Part shown: positions 8,896 through 17,474 of the stretch, in pieces
Position numbering within the stretch: position 1 is the first letter of the stretch
Layout: each line of letters starts with the position of its first letter
Assembly: GCF_011516945.1 (NCBI RefSeq)
Contig: NZ_WOTH01000002.1
Span: 124,001-188,000 of the forward strand
From: Acetobacter estunensis
Lineage (GTDB): Bacteria; Pseudomonadota; Alphaproteobacteria; Acetobacterales; Acetobacteraceae
Length of the DNA stretch: 64,000 bases
Direction: 5' to 3'
Notes under the pieces: generated by a model
Databases searched by the model: none
Told to the model about the DNA's origin: nothing
The model's input: only the letters and a program-made list of their open reading frames with translations
Translations under genes and position numbers: made by a program

Positions 8896-9326
8896 TATTT
8901 CACGACAGGATCAGTCTGTAACAACGTCGTCGGGCCGAAGCTGTCTGGCAGCAGTTCCGCCAATGTGCGTACCAGCAAAACCCGACCTGCTGGATCGACC
9001 ATACGCACACTCAGATCCGGCTCTCCAAATTCACGCAATTTCTGACGGCAACCGCCACAAGGCGTGCAGGGAGCGGCCTCATTTCCCCCACACACCACGA
9101 TCTCGTGAATCCGTCGGCCACCAGCCGCCACCATCGCCGCGATGGCGCCACCCTCGGCGCAGATGCCTTCCGGATACGCGGCATTCTCAACATTGCAGCC
9201 TGAAAACACGCGCCCGTCGTCACAGCGCAAAGCCGCCCCCACAGCAAAGCGCGAATACGGCGCGTAGGCCCGTTCCCGCACGGCCACCGCCGCAGCTATG
9301 AGTGGATCGGCGGACTCTGCCGTCAT
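8895..9326 (-). CDS. cdd: cytidine deaminase
   Basis: 143-aa cytosolic zinc enzyme hydrolysing cytidine or deoxycytidine to the uridine form (pyrimidine salvage). Family landmarks are YAPYSRFAVGAAL, NVENAAYPEGICAEGGAI with a zinc cysteine and the catalytic glutamate, and PCTPCGGCRQ with the other two zinc cysteines, so it is the tetrameric Cys3 type. The residue that is arginine in many CAERTA-type enzymes is glycine here. It starts 3 bases after the galE stop and overlaps the protease start by one base: middle gene of a three-gene operon. Confidence 0.93.
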   Translation of the reverse strand: MTAESADPLIAAAVAVRERAYAPYSRFAVGAALRCDDGRVFSGCNVENAAYPEGICAEGGAIAAMVAAGGRRIHEIVVCGGNEAAPCTPCGGCRQKLREFGEPDLSVRMVDPAGRVLLVRTLAELLPDSFGPTTLLQTDPVVK

Positions 9327-9329
9327 GGC

Positions 9330-10319
9330 TCAGGCGCCGTAACCCTTGGGATGCACCTTGCGCCAAGCAAGAGCCGTCTCCACCGTCCGATCCAGATCGG
9401 TGAACTCGGGCTTCCAACCGGTCGCCGCCATCAGGCGTGCGGGGCTTGCAACCAGACTGGCGGGATCACCCGCACGGCGTGGGCCTGCCTTCCACGGCAC
9501 CGGAAGACCACTCACACGCTCGACGGCACGGATGACTTCCAGATTGGAATTGCCACGTCCAGTGCCCACGTTGAAGGTCACGCTACGATCAGTCAGCAGT
9601 GGCAGAACCGCAAGATGCGCCTGCGCCAGATCGGTGACATGAATGTAGTCGCGCACGCAGCTTCCATCCGGGGTGGGATAATCGTCCCCAAACAGGGTCA
9701 GAGCCGGGCGACGGCCTAGCGCTGCGTCGATCACAAGCGGGATGAGGTGAGTCTCGGGGCGATGATCCTCACCCGCACGGCCTTGCGGGTCCGCGCCGGC
9801 GGCATTGAAATAACGCAGGCATGCACTGCGCAGACCGTGAATTCGATCCGCCCAGTACAGCGCACGCTCCACAACGCGTTTGCTCTCTCCATAAGCCGAG
9901 CCGGGATCGACGGGCGTGTCCTCGTCAATCGGTCCGTCTCCTGCCGTCCCGAACAACGCAGCGGTGGAAGAGAAGACGAAGCGCTTCACGCCGTTACGCA
10001 CGCAGGCGTCGATCAGTCCGAAACCCAGCCCACCGTTGGCGGACATGTACATCATCGGATGTTCCATGCTTTCGCCTACCAGTGAGAGTGCCGCAAAATG
10101 GAATACGCAGTCCCATGGACCATCGCCCAGCACACGATCCAGAAGCGGCAGATCCGCCAGATCGCCTTCAATGAAACGCGCGCCAGCCGGCACAGCCGCG
10201 CGATGGCCTGTGCGCAGGCTGTCGAACACCGTCACTTCATGTCCAGCGTCCAGAAGCGCCAGTACCATGTGGCTGCCGACATAACCGGCGCCGCCGGTCA
10301 CAAGAAAACGACTTGTCAT
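9330..10319 (-). CDS. galE: UDP-glucose 4-epimerase
   Basis: 329-aa extended short-chain dehydrogenase interconverting UDP-glucose and UDP-galactose (Leloir pathway, donor supply for surface polysaccharides). The Rossmann NAD motif GGAGYVGSH is at residues 9-17, the catalytic Ser/Thr lies in SSTAALFG (118-125), and the YGESK motif gives Tyr143 and Lys147. The substrate-side RYFNAAGAD is also present. It is the first gene of a minus-strand operon with cdd and a protease, and is divergent from a GluP-type hexose symporter, which fits galactose/glucose use. Confidence 0.94.
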   Translation of the reverse strand: MTSRFLVTGGAGYVGSHMVLALLDAGHEVTVFDSLRTGHRAAVPAGARFIEGDLADLPLLDRVLGDGPWDCVFHFAALSLVGESMEHPMMYMSANGGLGFGLIDACVRNGVKRFVFSSTAALFGTAGDGPIDEDTPVDPGSAYGESKRVVERALYWADRIHGLRSACLRYFNAAGADPQGRAGEDHRPETHLIPLVIDAALGRRPALTLFGDDYPTPDGSCVRDYIHVTDLAQAHLAVLPLLTDRSVTFNVGTGRGNSNLEVIRAVERVSGLPVPWKAGPRRAGDPASLVASPARLMAATGWKPEFTDLDRTVETALAWRKVHPKGYGA

Positions 10320-10507
10320 GATCTCACCTTAATCCTTGATCTCTGACCGGCGCTCGGCGGGCCTTCTATCGCGCTTTAATGACGTTTTACGTATCACATT
10401 GTTTCGTCGTCATTAACCTTCAAATGCCTGCAAGACCCAACCGTTTCCCTTTCGGATCGATCTGCTCTAACCACCGATAGCTTCTGCTCCTTCCGGAATG
10501 TCCCCTC

Positions 10508-11791
10508 GTGTCGTCTTCGTCAGTCCCATCACGCCATGATCGCTGCCCGGCCGGGTCCTATGGCTGGCCTCCGTTGATCGCAACAGCCGCGCTCTTTTTC
10601 CTCATCGGCTTCGTGACATGGCTGAACGGTCCGCTCATCGCTTTCGTGAGAGTGGCTTTTTCCCTCTCCGACACGGGCGCCTTTCTGGTTCCGTTCGTCT
10701 TCTATCTTTCCTATCTGTTTTTTGCCCTACCCGCCGCGTGGATCACCGACAGGATGGGACTCAGGCGTGGACTGGCACTCGCCCTTGCCATCATGAGCAT
10801 TGGCACCGCTCTGTTTGGACAGTTCGTGGCAGCACGCTCCTATAGCGGGGCGCTTGCCGGACTGCTGGTGCTTGGTTGCGGCCTTACCCAGCTTCAGGTC
10901 ACGGTCAATCCGTATGTGAGCCTTCTCGGCCCGCACGATCGGGCTGCACAGCGCATCGCCATCATGGGGCTGTGCAACAAATGCGCCGGTATTCTTGCCC
11001 CCATCGTGCTGGCGGTCCTCGTCATGCACAACATCGGCGGCGTGGTGGAGGCTGCGCAAAACGCTCCCTCCTCAGCCGCGCGGGAAATCATTCTTTCCGG
11101 GTTCGCGCAGGCCATCTACCATCCCTACCTCATCATGGCGGGTGTGCTTTTTCTCGCATCTCTGGCCGTCGCCTTTTCGCGGTTACCGGATCCGGTGCGT
11201 CCTGTCGGAACCGCTCTTCCGTCCGGTCGCCTTTCCATGTCTCCGCGCCTGACATTCGGCATACTCACAACTTTTCTTTATGTCGGCGTGGAGGTGCTGG
11301 CTGGCGACGCCATCGGCACATATGGACAGGGTTTCGGGCTGCCACTCGAACAAACACGGTTTTTCACCGCCTTCACGTTGACCGGGATGATGGTGGGTTA
11401 CGTGCTCGGCCTTGTCTGCGTGCCCCGGTTCCTCTCCCAGCAACACGCGATGATGCTCTCCTCTCTGGCTGGCGTATTTTTTGCCCTGACAGCCCTCTTC
11501 ACTCATGGATATCTTTCCGTGCTGTGCGTGGCCTTTCTCGGTCTTGCGAACGCCATGATCATGCCAGCGCTTTTCCCTATGGCCATTCGGGATAGTGGTT
11601 CGCATGTGGCGCGGGCTTCTGCGCTTCTGGTAATGGCTTTCTCAGGCGGTGCTTTTGTTCCGCAAATATTCGCGTTGCTGAAGCCCTTGATCGGTTTCCA
11701 GGATGCGTTCACGGCGCTCGCTCTAACTGCTTATGTTGTTATATTGTTTTATAATCTGCGATTTGGAGGCGAAAAATATGATAACACATGA
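10508..11791 (+). CDS. glucose/galactose MFS symporter (FucP/GluP family)
   Basis: 427-aa, 12-helix major facilitator of the fucose-galactose-glucose:H+ symporter family. Hallmarks are FFLIGFVTWLNGPLI in helix 1, the helix 2-3 loop DRMGLRRGL, and QLQVTVNPYVSLLG in helix 4, typical of GluP. The start is GTG 10508; the ATG at 10498 is out of frame. Its 188-base promoter region is shared with divergent galE, suggesting coordinated control of hexose import and UDP-galactose metabolism. A strongly AT-rich 145-base spacer follows. Confidence 0.88.
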   Translation: MSSSSVPSRHDRCPAGSYGWPPLIATAALFFLIGFVTWLNGPLIAFVRVAFSLSDTGAFLVPFVFYLSYLFFALPAAWITDRMGLRRGLALALAIMSIGTALFGQFVAARSYSGALAGLLVLGCGLTQLQVTVNPYVSLLGPHDRAAQRIAIMGLCNKCAGILAPIVLAVLVMHNIGGVVEAAQNAPSSAAREIILSGFAQAIYHPYLIMAGVLFLASLAVAFSRLPDPVRPVGTALPSGRLSMSPRLTFGILTTFLYVGVEVLAGDAIGTYGQGFGLPLEQTRFFTAFTLTGMMVGYVLGLVCVPRFLSQQHAMMLSSLAGVFFALTALFTHGYLSVLCVAFLGLANAMIMPALFPMAIRDSGSHVARASALLVMAFSGGAFVPQIFALLKPLIGFQDAFTALALTAYVVILFYNLRFGGEKYDNT

Positions 11792-11937
11792 TGTAATTTA
11801 TAAAATACGTTGTTTTTAAATCATATTTTTATCACATCACTGGCTGCGAGTTTTTCACGGTCGATTTTTATCTCAGATATGATTTTGCGTTTATTATTTA
11901 ACATATTGATATTAAAACATTCTCAAAGAAAGAGACG

Positions 11938-12843
11938 ATGTTCCTTCGGCAACTGACCTACCTCGTGGCGCTGGATCAATACCGGCATTTCTCCCGGGCC
12001 GCCGAGCATTGTGGCGTGTCTCAGCCCGCTCTTTCCGCAGCCATACGCCAGCTGGAAAACGAGCTCGGACTCACTATCATCCAGCGTAACCGACGCTTTC
12101 AGGGATTCACGCCCGCAGGGGAACGTGTGCTGGCCTGGGCACATGAGACCTTGGCCGATCTTGGACATCTCAGACAGGAAGCCTCCTTCGCCCAAGATAT
12201 CGCGGGAGGCTCCATCAGCCTGTGCGCCATACCGCCCACCGTGCTCGTCCTGCCTCTGTTGCTGGAAAGTTTTCGGGCGGTGCTGCCCGCCTTGCATGTG
12301 AACGCAACTATCTGTCCCAATGCGGACGCCCTGCATCATCTTCAGGAACACCGCAGCCAACTGGCCCTGATGTATCTCGATCAGGTGCCAGCCGGTGGTC
12401 TTTTCGACACTCATCCTCTCTACGATGAACAGCAGGTTCTCGCTGCGGCTCCGGGCGTTGCCCTCCCCGGCGCACGGCATATTGGCTGGGAGGAGTTGAG
12501 CGATCTGCCGCTGGGTCTGTTGAACAACGACATGCGCTGCCGCCAGTTCGTAAATGCAGCCTTTCAGTCTGCTGGCGTCACACCTACCATCACTCTTGAA
12601 ACCAATTCCGTGACACTTCTGCATGCGGAACTGCTCAACGGACGGATTGCCACGATACTGCCAGTTGCCGCCCTTCCACTTCAGGCGACACCCGATGGTC
12701 CTCTTCAGATAAGAAAACTTGCACCAACCAACGGAAGTACGATCGGCCTCGTCAGACTGGCCCGCCCGATGCAGACCGCACTGACAACCCGCATGTGGGA
12801 AATTGGCTGCCGGCTTTCACTGGATGATGTTTTCACCCTCTGA
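11938..12843 (+). CDS. LysR-family transcriptional regulator
   Basis: 301-aa DNA-binding regulator. The N-terminal winged helix-turn-helix spans residues 2-61 (FSRAAEHCGVSQPALSAAIRQLE); the effector-binding periplasmic-protein-like domain follows from about residue 90. ATG 11938 sits behind AAAGAGA. It precedes a FUSC-type exporter in the same direction by 84 bases, with an 8-bp inverted repeat between. By analogy with AaeR/AaeAB it may sense an aromatic acid and control the exporter; this is inference from position. Confidence 0.9.
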   Translation: MFLRQLTYLVALDQYRHFSRAAEHCGVSQPALSAAIRQLENELGLTIIQRNRRFQGFTPAGERVLAWAHETLADLGHLRQEASFAQDIAGGSISLCAIPPTVLVLPLLLESFRAVLPALHVNATICPNADALHHLQEHRSQLALMYLDQVPAGGLFDTHPLYDEQQVLAAAPGVALPGARHIGWEELSDLPLGLLNNDMRCRQFVNAAFQSAGVTPTITLETNSVTLLHAELLNGRIATILPVAALPLQATPDGPLQIRKLAPTNGSTIGLVRLARPMQTALTTRMWEIGCRLSLDDVFTL

Positions 12844-12847
12844 CGCC

Positions 12848-12870
12848 CTTCATAAACAGTGCTTATGAAG
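12848..12870. repeat. inverted repeat between lysR and FUSC genes
   Basis: Perfect 8-bp inverted repeat CTTCATAA / TTATGAAG with a 7-base spacer, 57 bases before the exporter start. LysR proteins bind T-N11-A type dyads, so this could be an operator; a weak terminator for the regulator gene is the alternative. No T run follows. Confidence 0.35.
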
Positions 12871-12927
12871 ACATCACGACAAACGCTTGGACCCGGACGG
12901 TCTGCCTGAGGCACCGGGGCCATTGTC

Positions 12928-14763
12928 ATGTCCGCTCTCTCCAGCCGCACCTTTTTTCATTTCAACACATGGGAGTGGCTGCTCGCCCCGACCTTCCCCT
13001 CCTTCGTGTTTGCGGTACGGACGTCTTTCGCCGCCGCCATCTCGCTTCTCATCGCCATGTGGATGGAACTGGACAGTCCGGCGTGGGCGCCACTCACCGT
13101 ATGGGTTGTCGCTCTTACGTCCCGGGGAGAAAGTCTTGCCAAGGCCCGGTGGCGCGTTGTGGGAACTGTCATCGGCTGTATGGCCGCCATGGCGCTGATT
13201 GCCGCTTTTCCCCAACAGTCCGGCCTTTTCTTTCCTGTCCTCGCACTCTGGGTGGGCATATGCTGCGCTACCGCCACCCTGCTGGACGGATATCCAACCT
13301 ACGGTCTTCTGGTGGCAAGTTTCACCTCCACCATTGTGGCCACAGGTGCTGCCAGCAACCCCGACACAGTGTTCGATGTGGCGGTATCTCGCGGCACCTA
13401 CATCATCCTCGGCGTGCTTTGCGAAACGCTTCTGGCCATCCTCTCCATGCCCAATTTGCAGGCAAAAGCGCACCTCCGCCTGCTCAACCGGCTTTACGCT
13501 CTTCGTTCCTCCGTAAGCGAGATCATTCTCCATGCCCATGAACGGAAGGATGACCCGACCGTCCGCTTCCAGCTTCTGGGGGAACTTGCGCAAGCCAACA
13601 ACCGCTTGACCTATGACGCCATGGAAATGGGGCCACATCTTCGCGTGGCGGATCATGCGCGGGCCGCCCTCGCCTGTCTCGTGGCGCTGCTTGCCCGAAG
13701 CCGGGTGGAGGTTCTGGCCGGAGAGCCCGCCGAAAACCACTGGCTTGCCCATGATTGGAATAGGTTGGAAGGACATATTCATGCCTGCGAAGTGCCGCGC
13801 CACGGTGATCGCTTCCGCTTCCGTGTGTTCTCCCGGCGTAGCTTCAGCGACGCACGCGACAACGGATTGCGCGCCTGTGGCGGTATTCTCGGAGCATGGC
13901 TCATCTGGGAAACCACAGCGTGGCCAGCAGGACTAAGTTTTGTTTCGTTCGTCTCGCTGGTCTATGGCCTTCTCGCTACCCGGGAAAATCCTCTGCTGGC
14001 ATCATCCAGTTTTCTTGCAGGAGGCATCTTCAGCGTGGCGGCGGCCACTCTGTGCGCCTTTCTTCTTGTTCCCGCTGTCACATCCCCGGAACTGCTTGTC
14101 GTTGTGCTGATGCCCTTCATGGTCGTCGGCGGTCTCGCGGCCACACGTGCGGAAACGTCCGGCTACGCCTTTTCCTTCAACATGTTTCTGCCTGTGCTGA
14201 TCGGCCCCTCCAATCAGGGACGTTACGACGAAATCGGTTTTCTCAATGGTGCAATGGCTTTTCTGTGCGCCATCCTGTTTGCTCGCTGGACCTACCGCAG
14301 CATCATGCCGTTCCGGCTCGACCGCCATATGCGCAGCACGGAGCGCTGGATCGGAAGCCAGTTGCGCGCCCTTGCACGTGACAGCAATCGGCTCGACCCA
14401 CATGAATGGCTGGTACAGAACGCCAACAGTCTGGTGCGTCTGACACGCGTGGTCTCGCGCATCCCCGCTCCAGCACTCCTGCCCTACATGGAGCGCTCTC
14501 TGACCATTTTAGAGCGTGGGTTGATCCTTATCACTCTGCGTGACGTCCAGCGTGCACAAGAGACATCTCCCGCCCTCAAAAATGCGCTTACTCTCTTTCT
14601 GCGTCACTGGCAGAAGCATGGGTTTCGTGAAGCCGATGTTCGCGCGCTTCTGAACGCCTCTTCTCCAGCGAGCCACGCGAGAGATATCGTCACCTCACAC
14701 TGTAACGCCCTGCTGGCCAGCGGCCATGCATCTCAGAACGACTTGAGCAGTCGGTCCAGATAA
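12928..14763 (+). CDS. FUSC-family exporter (aromatic acid exporter AaeB-like)
   Basis: 611-aa inner-membrane protein with the FUSC/AaeB plan: an N-terminal bundle of about five hydrophobic helices (residues 20-175) containing SPAWAPLTVWVVALTSRGES, a long cytosolic helical section (about 180-300), a second membrane bundle (about 310-450), and a C-terminal soluble helical region. AaeB homologues export hydroxylated aromatic acids with a periplasmic adaptor; no adaptor gene is adjacent here. It follows the LysR gene and overlaps the convergent DUF4175 gene by 31 bases. Confidence 0.85.
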   Translation: MSALSSRTFFHFNTWEWLLAPTFPSFVFAVRTSFAAAISLLIAMWMELDSPAWAPLTVWVVALTSRGESLAKARWRVVGTVIGCMAAMALIAAFPQQSGLFFPVLALWVGICCATATLLDGYPTYGLLVASFTSTIVATGAASNPDTVFDVAVSRGTYIILGVLCETLLAILSMPNLQAKAHLRLLNRLYALRSSVSEIILHAHERKDDPTVRFQLLGELAQANNRLTYDAMEMGPHLRVADHARAALACLVALLARSRVEVLAGEPAENHWLAHDWNRLEGHIHACEVPRHGDRFRFRVFSRRSFSDARDNGLRACGGILGAWLIWETTAWPAGLSFVSFVSLVYGLLATRENPLLASSSFLAGGIFSVAAATLCAFLLVPAVTSPELLVVVLMPFMVVGGLAATRAETSGYAFSFNMFLPVLIGPSNQGRYDEIGFLNGAMAFLCAILFARWTYRSIMPFRLDRHMRSTERWIGSQLRALARDSNRLDPHEWLVQNANSLVRLTRVVSRIPAPALLPYMERSLTILERGLILITLRDVQRAQETSPALKNALTLFLRHWQKHGFREADVRALLNASSPASHARDIVTSHCNALLASGHASQNDLSSRSR

Positions 14764-17474
14764 TCGAGTTCTTCCTTTGGGCGTGTGCGGTCGGAGTCAC
14801 GACGGCGCAGTTCTTCCTCGATTTCATGCGCCCGTTCACGCGACAGCGTATCGGGCAGCTTTCCTCCCTGATCGACGGCTGAGTCCTTGCCCTCACCTGT
14901 TGCCCGTCCCAGTGGATCACGATCGGTCTCCCGATCGCGGTCCGAACCTCCATCATGTCCAGAGGCGTTGTCCTCGTCTCCGCCGCCCTGTTGTCCCTCG
15001 CCTTCCTGACCCTGCCCTCCGAAAGAAGGTAGAAACGTCGTAGAGCCGGATCCGCCTCCACCATTGCTCTGCAACGCCTGCTTCATCTGCCCACGTCCCT
15101 GCTGAAGAGCCTTGAGAGCCGCAGATTGTGCTTGAGACGCTGCCTGATCGTCTCCTTGCGCCAGAGCATGCCGTGCATCCTTCATGGCTTTCTCAGCCGT
15201 GGAAAAGGCCGGGACATCCTTGCCGGAAAGCTGTTTGAACTCGCTGCCAAGTTCCTGCGTCGCACGTGTCAGAGCATGTTGCGCCGCTGCGTCATTATGC
15301 GTCTGTTCCGCAGACGCCGCTTTTTCCTGCTCCGATGATGGGCTGGTCGGAGGGGTCGGCGCCTGTTGTGCGGGCGCAGGCGAACTCCCGGAATCGGGAG
15401 GTACGAGCCCCAGTTTCTGCAAAAGTTCGGTCGTGGACATGCTTCCCATGTCCTCTTCACCACCACCCTGTGGAGGCTGCCCCTCTCCTGCCTGACGTCG
15501 GGCCTTGTCCAGACGCGACTGAGCATGATCGAGCAAGCCGGACTGCTGGCGCACCAGATCGTCCAGTCCGGCCGCCTGCTCCCGAAGTTTCTGTTGCGCC
15601 ACCATCTGCTGGGCGAGCTTGGCCATGTCCTGCGGCGTAGCGTTACGCATCTTCTCGACGGAATCCTCCAATTGCTGGAGTTTCTCCATCGCATCGCCCC
15701 CATGCCCCTCAGCGGCGTCGTTCTGCAAACGCTCCATCAACTTGCGGAAAGCCTGATCCCCCGATTTCGTGAGACCCGGCAGATCGGGAATTGCTGTGCC
15801 ATTGCGAATGGCCTGTTCGGCCAATGTCTGCATTTTGCGCGAAATAGCACTCCGCAGATCATCCATCCGCTTCTTCAGTTCCGCCTGATCCTGCTGTCCA
15901 TGCGCATTATCCTGACGCATATGCTGCAACTGCTGCGATACGGCTTCTTGGGCCGCCCGGACATCAATCGACGCGAGCGCGGCTTCACGCCCCCCGTGCA
16001 ACTGATCCTCAATGTCGAGCGCCAGATCCCACAGGCGACCGACCGCTTCATCACGGGCCGCTGGGTCGTCCACATCCGCGTTATTCAGCAGAGCTACGAT
16101 GGCCGCCAGATTGAGAAAGGTTCCGGTGTTCTCGGCAATGGGACCGGGAGTGTCACCCAGTGCGGCCAGATCCTGCGCTGCTTCGGATCGGCCTTCTCCA
16201 CCCAGCGCGAGACGTCGCCGTAGATCCAGCACAGCCCGTGCGACGGGAGAGCGAAATTTTCGTGACCCCAACCGGAATGTCGCAGCGTTACTGCGCGCCT
16301 CCTTGCCGCTGACGCTCTTTGCCACCAGCACGCCGACCACCTCTTCCCCGGCCCATGGATCGTCCGAGAGATCGGGCGTGATTGCGCCCTTCGCTTCCAG
16401 AGGATGACCGGACAGAGGCACGGGAACCTTGAAAACACGCGAGCTACCCAGCAATCCGGGATGGGCGAGCCGCATTTCGACCGTCAGCGTGTCGAGACCG
16501 TAGGCATGGGCCGCCCGATAGGGCAGCCGCGTCCGACGTCCTCCTTTTTCACCACCCGGATGCTCGCCCCATGCGACCTGCGGCATCCGGTCAGGCGCTA
16601 CATTCAGTTGCCATGACGCGATGGTCCGTCCCCGGCTGGTAAGCGCCAACGAACCGGATCCACTTAGCACGGCCTGCACACGCCACGACTGGTCTCCCAG
16701 TGGTTGCGTAACCAGATTACGAAAATCGCCGCGCACCCGCGGCGCTGCCGGCAGTCCGCTGATCGTTGCCACAAGCACGGAACCTTCCGGCACGACACCA
16801 GACGACGCCCCATCTTTTCCAAGAAACACGGGAGCCGAGGACGCGTAGGAAGGCGGCGTGATCCACGCTTCAACACGTGGCAAAGGCACATCCGGGTCGT
16901 CGATACCCGGAACAAGAGCCGCCACCAGCCGTCCCGGAGCATGAGAACCCGCGATTACACCGGCACCCGCACAGGCAAGCAGCACGATCGCGGCACAGCT
17001 TGCTCCTTTGAGGGATGCGAGCCGCACCCCGCCCGTTCGCAACGGCCCCAGAGCGGCCAATATTCTTTGCTGATGAACGCCCCACAGACCTTCCGCACCG
17101 ATATGGGCTGGAAGATCGGCCAGTGCTTCGAGAGGGCGATTTTTCAGGCCGGAGGCCATCTCGATACGCCGATCGGTAACAGCACGCGATGGTGGCACAA
17201 AGCCACGCAACCCCCGCCGCACTAGCCACACGACCACTCCGGCGGTTCCGATTTCTACACACGCATGCAACCAGTCCGGCAAGGACTGAGGAACACGCAG
17301 AAGACCCGAAAGACCATAAAGACCGACAACGGACACAGCAGGGGACAGCCTGACAATCAGACGCTCGCCTGCCACCAGACGCCGAGCACGCTGCCGCACG
17401 GCTGCCAGCCCTGCCTCCCGTGGAAGCGCGAGTGTTGTCGCGTTTGTCAGATGCTGCGGTCCGGCTTCACTCAT
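14733..17474 (-). CDS. DUF4175 / TIGR02302-family membrane protein
   Basis: 913-aa alphaproteobacterial protein of unknown function. Two or three N-terminal hydrophobic segments (about 40-90 and 150-175) anchor it; a beta-rich probable periplasmic region follows, then from about residue 470 a long helical, Gln/Lys/Glu-rich section (for example QAAGLDDLVRQQSGLL) and a low-complexity Gly/Gln/Asp tail around 800-850 ending in RPKEELDYLDRLLKSF, the conserved C-terminal signature of the family. Its ATG overlaps the lysA stop by 4 bases (ATGA), the conserved arrangement. The 3' end overlaps the convergent FUSC gene. Confidence 0.85.
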   Translation of the reverse strand: MSEAGPQHLTNATTLALPREAGLAAVRQRARRLVAGERLIVRLSPAVSVVGLYGLSGLLRVPQSLPDWLHACVEIGTAGVVVWLVRRGLRGFVPPSRAVTDRRIEMASGLKNRPLEALADLPAHIGAEGLWGVHQQRILAALGPLRTGGVRLASLKGASCAAIVLLACAGAGVIAGSHAPGRLVAALVPGIDDPDVPLPRVEAWITPPSYASSAPVFLGKDGASSGVVPEGSVLVATISGLPAAPRVRGDFRNLVTQPLGDQSWRVQAVLSGSGSLALTSRGRTIASWQLNVAPDRMPQVAWGEHPGGEKGGRRTRLPYRAAHAYGLDTLTVEMRLAHPGLLGSSRVFKVPVPLSGHPLEAKGAITPDLSDDPWAGEEVVGVLVAKSVSGKEARSNAATFRLGSRKFRSPVARAVLDLRRRLALGGEGRSEAAQDLAALGDTPGPIAENTGTFLNLAAIVALLNNADVDDPAARDEAVGRLWDLALDIEDQLHGGREAALASIDVRAAQEAVSQQLQHMRQDNAHGQQDQAELKKRMDDLRSAISRKMQTLAEQAIRNGTAIPDLPGLTKSGDQAFRKLMERLQNDAAEGHGGDAMEKLQQLEDSVEKMRNATPQDMAKLAQQMVAQQKLREQAAGLDDLVRQQSGLLDHAQSRLDKARRQAGEGQPPQGGGEEDMGSMSTTELLQKLGLVPPDSGSSPAPAQQAPTPPTSPSSEQEKAASAEQTHNDAAAQHALTRATQELGSEFKQLSGKDVPAFSTAEKAMKDARHALAQGDDQAASQAQSAALKALQQGRGQMKQALQSNGGGGSGSTTFLPSFGGQGQEGEGQQGGGDEDNASGHDGGSDRDRETDRDPLGRATGEGKDSAVDQGGKLPDTLSRERAHEIEEELRRRDSDRTRPKEELDYLDRLLKSF

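Noticed and set aside
12874-13803. 309-codon minus-strand frame opposite the FUSC gene
   Set aside because: Gly/His/Lys-rich antisense translation without motifs; the plus strand has a complete exporter.
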